64,000 nucleotides of DNA from JBDIAG01 sp963835085 (GTDB lineage: Bacteria > Actinomycetota > Actinomycetes > Actinomycetales > CAWJMD01): assembly GCA_963835085.1 (NCBI GenBank), contig CAWIED010000001.1, forward strand, positions 682,001 to 746,000, written 5' to 3'. This document shows, in pieces, positions 7,734 through 16,796 of the stretch. The stretch's first letter is position 1. Each line of letters starts with the position of its first letter. Under the pieces are notes generated by a model. It was given only the letters and a program-made list of their open reading frames with translations. It had not been told where the DNA came from and ran no database searches. Position numbers and translations under genes: made by a program.

Positions 7734-9077
7734 GTGGAGTACTCGGTGACAGACCCGGCAACCGGAGAAGTTGTCGCCAGCTATCCGACGTCGACCGACG
7801 CCGAGATCGAATCGGCGCTCGAGGCCAGCTGGCGGGCGAGCCGAGAGTGGCCCAGGACGACCACGGTCGCCGAACGGGCCGCGCTCATCCGACGGGTCGC
7901 GGACCTGCACGCCGAGCGCCGCGAGCAGCTGGCTCGGGTGACCGTCCGCGAGATGGGCAAGCCGTACGCGGACTCGCTCGGCGAGGTCGACTTCTGCAGC
8001 GACATTTACCGTTACTACGCCGACAATGCCGAGGCGTTTCTAGCCGACGAGACGATCGACCTGCTGGGCGGCGCCGGAACCGCGGTGATTCGGCGGGGTC
8101 CGATCGGCGTGCTGCTCGGCATCATGCCGTGGAACTATCCGTACTACCAGGTCGCTCGGTTTGCCGGACCGAACCTCGTGGTCGGCAACACGATCCTCCT
8201 CAAGCACGCACCGCAGTGCCCGGAGTCGGCGGAGCTGCTGGCGTCGATCTTCCACGAGGCGGGCATTCCGGAAGCTGCGTACATCGACATCCGGGCCACC
8301 AACGAGCAGGTCGCCACGATCATCGCGGATGACCGGCTGGCGGCGGTGTCGCTGACCGGATCGGAGCGGGCCGGCTCGGCGGTCGCTGAGGTGGCTGGTC
8401 GTCACCTGAAGAAGTGCGTACTCGAGCTCGGTGGCTCCGACCCGTTCATCCTCCTGTCCTGCGACGACCTGGACGCCACGGTGGAAGCCGCCGCCACCGC
8501 CCGCCTGGAGAACACCGGACAGGCCTGCAACGCCGGCAAGCGGTTCATCGTCGCAGACGGGCTGTACGACGAATTCGTGGCGCGGTTCACGGCCCGGCTG
8601 CTCGCCGCCGGAGAGGGCATCGCCCCCTTGTCGTCGGAGCGGGCGGCCCAGACTCTCGAGCACCAGGTGGCTCTGGCGGTCGAGCACGGTGCCCGGGTGG
8701 CGTCCGCGGGCGACCGCCACGGTGCGTACTACCCGCCAGCCGTTCTGAGCGAGGTGACCAGCGACAACCCGGCCTATTACCAAGAGTTCTTCGGGCCGGT
8801 GGCCACGGTCTATCGGGCCAGGTCGGAGGACGAAGCTGTGGCCATCGCCAATGACACCCCATTCGGCCTGGGGTCGTACCTGTACACCACAGACCCGGAT
8901 CAGGCTCGTCGCGTCGCCGACCGGATCGAGGCTGGCATGGTGTTCGTCAACGGTGTTGGGATCGAGGGCGTCGAGCTTCCGTTCGGCGGCATCAAGCGGT
9001 CGGGGTTCGGGCGCGAACTCGGTCGGTTCGGCATCGATGAGTTCGTGAACAAGAAGCTCATCCGATCGCTCACGTGA
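7734..9077 (+). CDS. NAD(P)-dependent aldehyde dehydrogenase (succinate-semialdehyde dehydrogenase-like)
   Basis: 447 residues, short for the superfamily and like the actinomycete GabD1 subgroup. Catalytic residues are visible: Asn in MPWNYPYYQV, Glu in LELGGSDP, and the nucleophile Cys in ENTGQACNAGKRF. The C-terminal GGIKRSGFGRELG is typical. The GTG at 7734 has GAAAGG ten bases upstream; the gene begins 53 bases behind the dehydrogenase. In the proposed pathway it would oxidise 4-guanidinobutyraldehyde to 4-guanidinobutyrate, as KauB does in Pseudomonas, or act on succinate semialdehyde after GABA is transaminated. No GABA transaminase is in the window. Confidence 0.9.
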   Translation: MEYSVTDPATGEVVASYPTSTDAEIESALEASWRASREWPRTTTVAERAALIRRVADLHAERREQLARVTVREMGKPYADSLGEVDFCSDIYRYYADNAEAFLADETIDLLGGAGTAVIRRGPIGVLLGIMPWNYPYYQVARFAGPNLVVGNTILLKHAPQCPESAELLASIFHEAGIPEAAYIDIRATNEQVATIIADDRLAAVSLTGSERAGSAVAEVAGRHLKKCVLELGGSDPFILLSCDDLDATVEAAATARLENTGQACNAGKRFIVADGLYDEFVARFTARLLAAGEGIAPLSSERAAQTLEHQVALAVEHGARVASAGDRHGAYYPPAVLSEVTSDNPAYYQEFFGPVATVYRARSEDEAVAIANDTPFGLGSYLYTTDPDQARRVADRIEAGMVFVNGVGIEGVELPFGGIKRSGFGRELGRFGIDEFVNKKLIRSLT

Positions 9078-9098
9078 CCCCGGCGTAGCCTGGTCGTC

Positions 9099-9692
9099 AT
9101 GGCGCAGCCCGTCGGCAGAGTCCAGCTCATCCAGCGTTTCCCCCTCAAATCGGCAGGTGGGGAGCAGCTCACCTCCGTCTGGGTAGGTGCCGAGGGCCTC
9201 CGCGACGATCGGCGGTGGGTCGTGTATTGCGACGGTGAGCCGGTCAGTGGCAAGGAACTCGCTGAGTTGGGCCAGATCGGCGCCCGAAGCATGGACGATC
9301 GGCTTGAGGTCCGCACCGAGAACGGGTGGCAGGCTCCCGATGCCGCCTGGCTTGCCCGGCAGGTCCCGCGCCCGGGGGAGCTGTCCATCGTCGATGCCCC
9401 CGGCAGCAACCAGCAGGTGGCCGCGGTGCACCTGGCCAGTGTCGACGCACAGGCTGCCCCCAGCGCTCCGACCGGTTGTGACCCGGATCCCCGCGCCAAC
9501 CTGATGCTGGCTCTGAATTCACCTGGGGCAGAACGTGAATGGGTCGACCAGGTAGTGCAGATCGGCGAGGTCACGATGCGCATCACCAGGTTGCCGAAGC
9601 GCTGTCTGGGGGTCTACGCCGCAGTTCTGACGCCCGGCACGGTGCGCCAGGGCGACGAGATCGTGCTCTCGGCATCGTCCGCGGCCGAGTGA
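9099..9692 (+). CDS. MOSC-domain protein
   Basis: 197 residues. The N-terminal beta-barrel part (GRVQLIQRFPLKSAGGEQL ... GAEGLRDDRRWVV) and the MOSC core with CDPDPRANLML, the conserved cysteine in KRCLGVYAAV and a final GDEIVL strand are visible. MOSC domains occur in molybdenum-cofactor sulfurases and in mARC/YiiM-type enzymes that reduce N-hydroxylated compounds with an Mo cofactor. It is shorter than mARC proteins and has no fused ferredoxin. It starts 21 bases after the aldehyde dehydrogenase and may be the last gene of that operon, but a link in function is not evident. Confidence 0.85.
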   Translation: MAQPVGRVQLIQRFPLKSAGGEQLTSVWVGAEGLRDDRRWVVYCDGEPVSGKELAELGQIGARSMDDRLEVRTENGWQAPDAAWLARQVPRPGELSIVDAPGSNQQVAAVHLASVDAQAAPSAPTGCDPDPRANLMLALNSPGAEREWVDQVVQIGEVTMRITRLPKRCLGVYAAVLTPGTVRQGDEIVLSASSAAE

Positions 9693-9821
9693 GATGTCCG
9701 CCGCACCCGGGCGGGAAGGTCAGTTCAAGCAGGTCGCCGTGCAGGCGTCGCGACTGGTGCGTGAGTACGCAGGTGGTGGCGTTGCTCGGTGTGACCCCAG
9801 GCTCATGTCAGGATCGATGTC

Positions 9822-10820
9822 ATGAGACCTGAAGCCGGTTGGTATCCGGACCCGAGAGACGCCGGCCAACTGCGATGGTGGGATGGTTCCGCCTGGACGA
9901 CTCAGACCCAGTCGGCGGCGGGCGCGGTGCCTGCCGTCCCGCCCGAGCCCGATCTGGTCAAGCGCCCGGCGCCGAGCCCGCAGACGCCGACGGAGTCGGG
10001 CCGAGATCTGGGACGTTGGTCACCCGGCTCCGCCCAGGGCCAGCCGGCTGAGGGCAGCTACGGAGCTCCTGGTGCGGGTGGCTACGGAACCCCGGGCGGC
10101 CCGGCACCCGATGCGCCTGGCCACATCCCATTGGGTGATGCCGGGCCAGGTCAGCCGGGCTACCAGTCCTCGGGCTCACAGCCGTCCGGGTACCAGCAGG
10201 CCCCTGCGCAACACGGTTACCAGGCGCCGGAGAGCTTTCAGCCAGGCGGCTACTCCTATTCCGGCTCCTACGGTTCCAGCCCCTACCCGGCGAGCCCGAC
10301 TGCGCAGTATCCGGGCGGGGCTCCGCTGGCCAATCAGGGATTGCGGCTCGTGGCCCGGTTCATCGACTATGTGATCCTGCTCATTCCGATCTCCCTCATC
10401 GTGAGCCCTTGGTACGGCCCGTACTCCGTGGTGTCCAAGGGCTATCTGAAGGCCATCGAGAGCGGAGACACGTCCGGGGTGAATCCCTTGGCCGACAGCG
10501 CCTACACCAATTTCCTGCTGGCCACGATCGTCGCGAACATCGCCGTCTACCTGGTGTACGAGGGCCTCATGCTCAAGTTCGTCGGAGCCACCCTCGGCAA
10601 GCTGATCTGCGGATTGCGGGTGCGATCCGAGCGCGGTGACGGTCAGCTCAGCTGGGGGCAGGCGCTGGGCCGGGTGGGGATCATGGTCCTGCCTGCCATG
10701 GTCACCTGCTACCTCTGGAACCTCGTCGACAGCCTCTGGTGCCTGTGGGACCGCCGCCGGCAGTGCCTGCACGACAAGGTCGCCAAGACGATCGTCGTCA
10801 CCACCCGCTCCCGGCGCTGA
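9822..10820 (+). CDS. DUF2510 + RDD family membrane protein
   Basis: 332 residues in three parts. Residues 1-30 (AGWYPDPRDAGQLRWWDGSAWT) are a DUF2510 module, typical of actinomycete membrane proteins. Residues about 31-165 are a Gly/Pro/Ser/Tyr-rich linker with repeated GYQ and SYG units, probably disordered. Residues about 170-332 are an RDD domain with about three membrane helices (LVARFIDYVILLIPISLIVSPW ... GATLGKLICGLRV ... a final WDRRRQCLHDKVAKTIVV). The RDD name residues fit: R and D in the first helix region and D in LWDRRRQCLHD. The biochemical role is unknown; some RDD proteins act in ion transport or membrane stress. It is a single gene upstream of thrS. Confidence 0.85.
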   Translation: MRPEAGWYPDPRDAGQLRWWDGSAWTTQTQSAAGAVPAVPPEPDLVKRPAPSPQTPTESGRDLGRWSPGSAQGQPAEGSYGAPGAGGYGTPGGPAPDAPGHIPLGDAGPGQPGYQSSGSQPSGYQQAPAQHGYQAPESFQPGGYSYSGSYGSSPYPASPTAQYPGGAPLANQGLRLVARFIDYVILLIPISLIVSPWYGPYSVVSKGYLKAIESGDTSGVNPLADSAYTNFLLATIVANIAVYLVYEGLMLKFVGATLGKLICGLRVRSERGDGQLSWGQALGRVGIMVLPAMVTCYLWNLVDSLWCLWDRRRQCLHDKVAKTIVVTTRSRR

Positions 10821-10918
10821 CTGGTGCAGTCCGGCGAGAACGAAAGTGGTGCGTCCGGGCGACGTGCTCGCCGCTAGCATCGGTATCGACCGCCGGACCG
10901 CCCGGTGGCCCGTGTCTC

Positions 10919-10962
10919 GTGCCCGTACCCTTCGTGCCTGAACCTTTGTGCCCGAACCTTTT
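10919..10962. repeat. Three tandem 14-15 bp units in the thrS leader
   Basis: Units GTGCCCGTACCCTTC, GTGCCTGAACCTTT and GTGCCCGAACCTTTT follow one another directly before the thrS ribosome site. They may be slippage products; no leader peptide, T-box or other known control element could be recognised. Confidence 0.5.
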
Positions 10963-10976
10963 GTGGAGGACTGACA

Positions 10977-12983
10977 GTGTCTGACTTCGTCGTCATCATC
11001 GCCGGAACCGAGCGAGCGGTGGCCGAGGGAACGACGGCGGGCGAGGCACTGTTCGAGGCCGAGGCTGGTCCGCGGCATGGCGCCCAGGCGATCGTGGTGG
11101 CCCGGGTCAACGGCGAACTGCGCGATCTCGACCACGTGCTGCGCGCCGGCGACGTGGTGGAGCCGGTAAGCATCGACTCGCCCGACGGGCTGGCCGTGCT
11201 GCGACACTCGGCCGCCCACGTTCTCGCCCAGGCCGTGCAGCAGACCAACCCGCAGGCCAAGCTGGGCATCGGCCCGCCGATCACCGATGGGTTCTACTAC
11301 GACTTCGACGTCGAGATCCCGTTCACTCCGGAGGATCTCAGCCGGCTCGAAAAGGCCATGCAGCGCATCGTCAAGGAAGGCCAGCGTTTTTCGCGCCGCG
11401 TCACCACCGACGCCGACGCCCTGGTGGAGCTCGCTCACGAGCCCTACAAGGTCGAGCTCATCGGGCTCAAGGGTGGCGGCATGCCTGACGACGGCAACGA
11501 CGACGGCGCCGGGGTCGAGGTAGGCGCGGGCGAACTCACGATCTACGACAACCTGCGTCGCGACGGCAGCCTGGCCTGGAAAGACCTGTGTCGCGGCCCG
11601 CACCTGCCCTCCACCCGGTTCATCGGCAATGCCTTCGGCCTGACCCGTTCGGCCGCCGCCTATTGGCGGGGCAGCGAGAAGAACCCGCAACTGCAGCGGA
11701 TCTACGGCACCGCCTGGCCCACCAAAGACGATTTGGTGGCGTACAAGGAACGCATTGCCGAGGCGGAACGGCGTGATCATCGCAAGCTCGGCGCCGAGCT
11801 CGACCTGTTCTCCTTTCCGGAATTGCTCGGGCCCGGTCTGCCGGTCATTCACCCCAAGGGCGGGGTGATCAAGCGGGAGATGGAGGATTACGTGCGGCAG
11901 CGGCACGTCGATGCGGGCTTCCTCTATGTCGGCACCCCGCATATCGCCAAGGAAGACCTGTTCTACACCTCCGGCCATCTGCCGTACTACGCCGATGGCA
12001 TGTTTCCGCCGATGGATGCCGACGGGCACAACTACCGGCTCAAGGCCATGAACTGCCCGATGCACAATCTCATCTATCGCAGCCGCAGTCGCTCTTACCG
12101 CGATCTGCCGTTGCGGTTCTTCGAGTTCGGCACCGTCTACCGCGACGAGAAATCCGGTGTGCTGCAGGGTCTTACCCGGGTACGCATGATCACTCAGGAC
12201 GACTCGCACTCCTACGTGACCCCGGAGAGCGCCCCCGACGAGGTGAAGCACCTGCTGAACTTCGTCACGGGGCTGCTCTCCGATTTCGGCCTGAACGACT
12301 ACTACCTGGAGCTGAGCACCCGCGACGACTCCAAGAAGGACAAGTTCATCGGCTCCGACGAGGAATGGCAGAGCGCAACCGCCGTCCTGGAGAAGGTGGG
12401 TCTCGAGTCGGGTCTCGAACTGGTGCCAGATCCCGGCGGTGCGGCCTACTACGGGCCCAAGATCTCCGTCCAGGCGCGCGATGCCATCGGTCGCACCTGG
12501 CAGATGTCCACCATTCAGTACGACTTCAACATGCCGGGCCGGTTCGGGCTCGAATACACCGCGGCGGATGGTTCCCGGCAACAGCCGGTGATGATCCACT
12601 CTGCCAAGTTCGGCTCTATCGAGCGTTTCCTCGGGGTGCTGATCGAGCACTATGCCGGAGCCTTCCCGCCCTGGCTCTCGCCGGTGCAGGTCGTGTGCAT
12701 TCCCGTGGCCGACGCCTTCGTCGGCTATCTGGGCGAGGTAGCCGACAAGCTGCGCGCCGAGGGCATCCGGGTGGAGGTAGACGACTCAGCCGACCGGATG
12801 CCCAAGAAGATCCGCAACCACACCAAGGACAAGGTGCCGTTCCTGCTCATCGCCGGTGGGGACGATGCGGCGGCCGGCGCCGTCAGCTTCCGGTTCCGCG
12901 ACGGCAGGCAGGACAACGGCGTGCCGGTGGACGAGGCGATCGAACGCATCGTCACCGCCGTCCGCACCCGGGTTCAGGTCTGA
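10977..12983 (+). CDS. thrS: Threonyl-tRNA synthetase
   Basis: 668 residues, slightly longer than most. Order: TGS domain (1-63), editing domain with HSAAHVLAQAV and the zinc-site-like HxxxH there, then the class II catalytic core with MNCPMHNLIYRS, FFEFGTVYRDEKSGVLQGLTRVR (motif 2) and a C-terminal anticodon-binding domain ending at DEAIERIVTAVRTRV. It charges tRNA-Thr with threonine in the cytosol. The GTG at 10977 follows TGGAGGA. It heads the conserved thrS-HIT-pgsA-patA-pimA group of actinomycetes (as Rv2614c-Rv2610c), here split by an EF-G-like gene. A short acidic insertion lies near residues 165-185 (DDGNDDGAG). Confidence 0.97.
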   Translation: MSDFVVIIAGTERAVAEGTTAGEALFEAEAGPRHGAQAIVVARVNGELRDLDHVLRAGDVVEPVSIDSPDGLAVLRHSAAHVLAQAVQQTNPQAKLGIGPPITDGFYYDFDVEIPFTPEDLSRLEKAMQRIVKEGQRFSRRVTTDADALVELAHEPYKVELIGLKGGGMPDDGNDDGAGVEVGAGELTIYDNLRRDGSLAWKDLCRGPHLPSTRFIGNAFGLTRSAAAYWRGSEKNPQLQRIYGTAWPTKDDLVAYKERIAEAERRDHRKLGAELDLFSFPELLGPGLPVIHPKGGVIKREMEDYVRQRHVDAGFLYVGTPHIAKEDLFYTSGHLPYYADGMFPPMDADGHNYRLKAMNCPMHNLIYRSRSRSYRDLPLRFFEFGTVYRDEKSGVLQGLTRVRMITQDDSHSYVTPESAPDEVKHLLNFVTGLLSDFGLNDYYLELSTRDDSKKDKFIGSDEEWQSATAVLEKVGLESGLELVPDPGGAAYYGPKISVQARDAIGRTWQMSTIQYDFNMPGRFGLEYTAADGSRQQPVMIHSAKFGSIERFLGVLIEHYAGAFPPWLSPVQVVCIPVADAFVGYLGEVADKLRAEGIRVEVDDSADRMPKKIRNHTKDKVPFLLIAGGDDAAAGAVSFRFRDGRQDNGVPVDEAIERIVTAVRTRVQV

Positions 12984-13003
12984 GTGGCGCGCAGGGCCCA
13001 GCC

Positions 13004-13558
13004 GTGAGCGACCAGCCGATCACGCCAGAGCTGCCCGGCGACTTCACCGGGGAGCCCGATGGGTTCGAGCGGCTCTGGACGCCGCACCGCATGGTCTACA
13101 TCGCGGGCGAGAAGAAGCCGACCAACGACGAGGCCGGTCCGCAGTGCCCGTTCTGTGTGGCCGGCTCCGACCCGGATGCCCCGCTCGTGGTGTTCCGCGG
13201 CCTGGAGTGCTTCGCAGTGCTCAACCTGTACCCGTATAACCCTGGTCACCTCATGATCTGTCCGTACCGGCACGTCGCCGACTACACAGACCTCACCCAG
13301 ACCGAGACGGTCGAGGTGGCGAACCTGACGCAGACCGCCATGACCGTGCTGCGCGAGGTCAGCGCCCCGCACGGGTTCAACCTGGGCATGAACCAGGGGG
13401 CCGTAGCCGGTGCCGGCATCGCCGCGCACCTGCATCAGCACGTGGTGCCGCGCTGGGGTGGGGACGCGAACTTCCTGCCGATCATCGCCCGCACCAAAGC
13501 GCTGCCCGAGCTGCTGGGCGACACGCGGGACAAGCTCGCCGCGGCCTGGCCGCGCTGA
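13004..13558 (+). CDS. HIT-family Ap4A phosphorylase-like protein
   Basis: 184 residues. The histidine triad is HLHQHVVPRW, and CPFC plus a second CxxH-like region suggests a bound zinc. The gene lies directly behind thrS, as Rv2613c does in M. tuberculosis, where the protein is a diadenosine tetraphosphate phosphorylase splitting Ap4A into ADP and ATP. The coupling makes sense because aminoacyl-tRNA synthetases produce Ap4A as a side product. The GTG at 13004 (VSDQPITPELPG) is preferred, 20 bases after the thrS stop; an earlier GTG at 12984 is out of frame. Its end faces the convergent EF-G-like gene at a distance of 12 bases. Confidence 0.9.
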   Translation: MSDQPITPELPGDFTGEPDGFERLWTPHRMVYIAGEKKPTNDEAGPQCPFCVAGSDPDAPLVVFRGLECFAVLNLYPYNPGHLMICPYRHVADYTDLTQTETVEVANLTQTAMTVLREVSAPHGFNLGMNQGAVAGAGIAAHLHQHVVPRWGGDANFLPIIARTKALPELLGDTRDKLAAAWPR

Positions 13559-13570
13559 CCGTCCGATGCG

Positions 13571-15733
13571 TCAGTTCGAGGCGTCGATCCGGGCCGCCGC
13601 ATTGGCCGGCACGGGGGAGTGCTGCAGATATTGCCGGGTGAACAGGCCGGTGCCATGCGCCAGCGCTCGCAGGTCGATCGCATACCGGGTGAGCTCGAAG
13701 GCAGGCACCGAGGCGCTGATGGTGCTTCGTCCGATGCTCGACTCGTCCTCACCCGACGTCTGCCCGTTGACCTGACCGCGTCGAGCGCTGAGATCAGAAA
13801 TGACGGCGCCCACGTACTCGTCGTCCACCTCCACCCGGACCTCGTCGATCGGCTCCAACAGCACGATGCCGGCGGCGCTTGCCGCCTCCACAAGCGCGAG
13901 GCCGCCGGCGGTGGCGAAGGCCGCGTCGGAGGAGTCGACGCTGTGCGCCTTGCCGCCCACCAGCCGCACCCGCACGTCCGTCATCGGATAGCCCTTGACG
14001 CCGTGTGCGAGCTGATTGCGCAGGCCCTTCTCGACGCTGGCGATGAACTGTCGTGGCACGTCGCCGCCGGTCACCTCGTCGACGAACTCGAACCCGGCGC
14101 CAGTGGGCAACGGCTCGACCACGACGTCGACGATGGCGTACTGCCCGTGACCGCCTGACTGCTTGACGTGCCGGCCCTTGCCGGCGGCCGTGCCGGCCAC
14201 GGTCTCGCGCAGTGCCACCTTCACGGGGGCCGTGGTGGCCTCTACCCCGCTGTGCCGGGTGATCCGGTCGAGCAGCACGCCCAGGTGCGCCTCGCCCATG
14301 CTCCACAGCACCTGCTGGTTGGTCTCGGGATCTACCAACACCCGAGCGGTCGGATCTTCGGCCTGTACGCGCTTCAACGCGTGCGCCAGCTTGTCTTCCA
14401 CCGCGCTGGAGGGGGCCGAGACGGCGGTGGGCAGCAGGGGTTCGGGCAGCAGCCACGGCTGCAGCAGGGCGGGCGAGGCCGGGTCGGAGAGGGTGTCGCC
14501 CGTCTCGGCGTGCAACAACTTGGTGATGACCACGACGTCGCCGGCCACCGCCTCGTCCACCGGAATCAGCCGGGCACCCTGCGGTAGGGCGATCGTGGCG
14601 GCACGCTCATCGAGATCGTGTCCGTGCGCGTCGCTGCCCGCGGGCTCGCCGGGCAGGCGCAGGTGCCCGCTGACGTGCACCACATCGGTGGCGCGCAGCC
14701 GTCCGGAGAAGACCCGGACGAGACTCGCCCGGCCCACGTAGGGATCGGTGGAGGTCTTGACCACCTCGGCCAGCAGCGGGCCGTCCGCGTCGGGCGTGAT
14801 GGGTTCGCGGGGCTCACCGTCCGGATCCGTGACCGGCGGCACCAGGTGCTCGTGCGGCGCCGGCAGGCCCTGGACAAGGATTTCCACGATCTCGCGCACA
14901 CCCAGCCCCGAGATCGGGATGGCCGGCACCACCGGGTAGAAGGTGCCCCGCGCCACAGCGGCCTCGAGATCGACGACCAACTGTGCGAACGGCACGCGCT
15001 GGCCGGCCAGGTAGCGCTCAAGCAGGTCGTCGTCCTCCGACTCGGCGATGATCGCCTCGACCAGCTCGTTGCGCAGCGGCAACCTCTCCTGCACCAGGTC
15101 GTCGCTCGCGGGGGCCATCGTCAGCACGCCGCTGGACTCGTCGAACACCGTCCACGACAGGAGCCCGAGCACGCCGGTCGGTTCGCCCTCGCCGAGGCCG
15201 TCGGGGCCGGCGACAGGCAGGTAGATGGCCTGTACGCCCTCGCCGAACGCCTCCTGGCACGCTCGCAGCGCGTCGCTGTAGTTGGCGCGGGGACGGTCAA
15301 GATGGGTGATGACCACCATGCGCGGCATGCCGACTGCGGCGCACTCCTGCCAGGCGAGGCGCGTGGCGCCGTCGATGACATCGACCGCCGAGATCACGAA
15401 CAGCGCGGAATCGGCCGCGCGCAGGCCTGCCCGCACCTCGCCCACGAAGTCGGGATGGCCCGGGGTGTCGAGGAAGGTGAGTCGCACCTTCTTCGTGCCG
15501 TCCTGGGGGTGATCCACGACCGTCGAGGCGCAGGCCAGGTTGACCGATCGGCCGAGCTTGTGCTCCATCGGGTCGTGGTCGCACACCGTGTTGCCGTCGG
15601 CGATGGTTCCGGGCCGGGGGATGGCTCCGGTGCCGTGCAACAGGGCTTCGACGAGGCTCGTCTTGCCTGCCCCCGTGTGACCCACCAGGACGATGTTGCG
15701 CACCTCGTCATGGCGGACGTCGTGCTCGGTCAT
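13571..15733 (-). CDS. Elongation factor G-like protein (EF-G2/FusA2 type)
   Basis: 720 residues with EF-G domain order. The GTPase part has G1 GHTGAGKTS (18-26), G3 DTPGHPDF and, in place of the usual NKxD, THLD in the G4 region; domains II-V follow, with domain IV carrying KQSGGHGQYA. Paralogues of this type (for example M. tuberculosis FusA2) are widespread in actinomycetes beside a true fusA; their cellular role is poorly known and they may not act in translocation. The ATG at 15733 has GAGGGAG six bases upstream; a start at 15781 is less likely. The gene is on the opposite strand to its neighbours and interrupts the thrS-pimA group. Confidence 0.9.
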   Translation of the reverse strand: MTEHDVRHDEVRNIVLVGHTGAGKTSLVEALLHGTGAIPRPGTIADGNTVCDHDPMEHKLGRSVNLACASTVVDHPQDGTKKVRLTFLDTPGHPDFVGEVRAGLRAADSALFVISAVDVIDGATRLAWQECAAVGMPRMVVITHLDRPRANYSDALRACQEAFGEGVQAIYLPVAGPDGLGEGEPTGVLGLLSWTVFDESSGVLTMAPASDDLVQERLPLRNELVEAIIAESEDDDLLERYLAGQRVPFAQLVVDLEAAVARGTFYPVVPAIPISGLGVREIVEILVQGLPAPHEHLVPPVTDPDGEPREPITPDADGPLLAEVVKTSTDPYVGRASLVRVFSGRLRATDVVHVSGHLRLPGEPAGSDAHGHDLDERAATIALPQGARLIPVDEAVAGDVVVITKLLHAETGDTLSDPASPALLQPWLLPEPLLPTAVSAPSSAVEDKLAHALKRVQAEDPTARVLVDPETNQQVLWSMGEAHLGVLLDRITRHSGVEATTAPVKVALRETVAGTAAGKGRHVKQSGGHGQYAIVDVVVEPLPTGAGFEFVDEVTGGDVPRQFIASVEKGLRNQLAHGVKGYPMTDVRVRLVGGKAHSVDSSDAAFATAGGLALVEAASAAGIVLLEPIDEVRVEVDDEYVGAVISDLSARRGQVNGQTSGEDESSIGRSTISASVPAFELTRYAIDLRALAHGTGLFTRQYLQHSPVPANAAARIDASN

Positions 15734-15945
15734 CGGCGACTCCCTCGGTTCGCGGCCCGGTGGGTGCCAGCGCGCGACCAACCCGGCCGAGTGATATTGC
15801 GCACCCTATCCAGGACGGGTGACCGGAAACGAGGCGCGGGGCACCGCGTCTCGGCGAAGAATCCGACGCCTTGGGCGACTCGGGCAATATCGAACGCTCG
15901 TGGTACCGACCTCCGGGGCAATTTGGCCCTACGCTGTAGATCATC

Positions 15946-16773
15946 ATGTTGAGCAACCATGGCCGCGCCCTCACGACGCCCCTGTTCACTCCGGTGGCGC
16001 GCGTTCTGCTGCGGCTCGGGCTGGGGCCGGATGCGGTCAGTGTGATGGGCACCGTTGGCGTCGTCGTCATCGCCCTGTGGCTCTTGCCGCAGGGCGGTTT
16101 CATTGCCGGCCCGCTGCTCATCGCCGCCTTCGCGCTATCCGACTCGGTCGACGGGCTGATGGCTCGTCAACTCGAAGCACGGGGTGTGCCGCGCTCGAAA
16201 GACTTCGGCGCGTTCCTCGACTCCACCCTCGACCGGGTGGCCGACGCCGCCATCTTCGCCGGACTGGTGCTCTGGTACAGCGGCGCCGGCCATTCGCGGA
16301 TCAATCTGATTCTCGCCCTCACCTGCCTGGTGCTCGGTTCGGTGGTGCCCTACGCGCGGGCCCGCGCCGAGGGCCTCGGCATGACGGCGTCGGGTGGTAT
16401 CGCCGAGCGCGCCGATCGCCTGGTGGCTGTGCTGGTGGCCATTCTGGCCGTGGGTCTGGGCGCGCCCGGCCTGGTGATGACGGTGATCCTCGCCGGCCTG
16501 GCCGTGGCGTCGGGCATCACCATCGTGCAGCGCATGCTGACAGTTCGCCGGCAGGCCATCGAGCGGTTGCTCAACACCCTGGCGGCCGACGAAGCCGCCC
16601 GCGCCGGCGGCCTGGCCACGGGTGACCTGGCCGGTGTGGGAGCAGGGTTGGCCCTGCCGGTCCCGCGCCGGTGGACCACCTCCTACATCCGCAGGCGCGA
16701 GCCGGCTGAGCCCTGGCTGGTGCGCCGGCGAACCCGCCGACGGCGGCCGATCCGCCCCCGTTCAGGACGCTGA
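15946..16773 (+). CDS. pgsA: Phosphatidylinositol phosphate synthase (CDP-alcohol phosphatidyltransferase)
   Basis: 275 residues with about six membrane helices. The CDP-alcohol signature runs D66, D69, G70, A73, R74, G88, D92, D96; the stretch between R74 and G88 is 13 residues, five longer than the usual eight. Position before patA and pimA identifies it as the enzyme joining CDP-diacylglycerol with inositol phosphate, the first lipid step of PIM synthesis, rather than the glycerophosphate type. The C-terminus ends in an Arg-rich tail (RRRTRRRRPIRPRSGR), probably cytosolic. It starts 212 bases from the divergent EF-G-like gene; an 8-bp inverted pair, GATATTGC at 15794 and GCAATATC at 15884, lies in that gap. 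Confidence 0.9.
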   Translation: MLSNHGRALTTPLFTPVARVLLRLGLGPDAVSVMGTVGVVVIALWLLPQGGFIAGPLLIAAFALSDSVDGLMARQLEARGVPRSKDFGAFLDSTLDRVADAAIFAGLVLWYSGAGHSRINLILALTCLVLGSVVPYARARAEGLGMTASGGIAERADRLVAVLVAILAVGLGAPGLVMTVILAGLAVASGITIVQRMLTVRRQAIERLLNTLAADEAARAGGLATGDLAGVGAGLALPVPRRWTTSYIRRREPAEPWLVRRRTRRRRPIRPRSGR

Positions 16774-16796
16774 CCCTGCTACCTCCGGTGTGAAGA

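Noticed and set aside
10176..12650. 824-codon open frame on the minus strand opposite thrS
   Set aside because: Long antisense frames are common in very GC-rich genes. ThrS on the plus strand has all family motifs; the antisense product has no recognisable domain.
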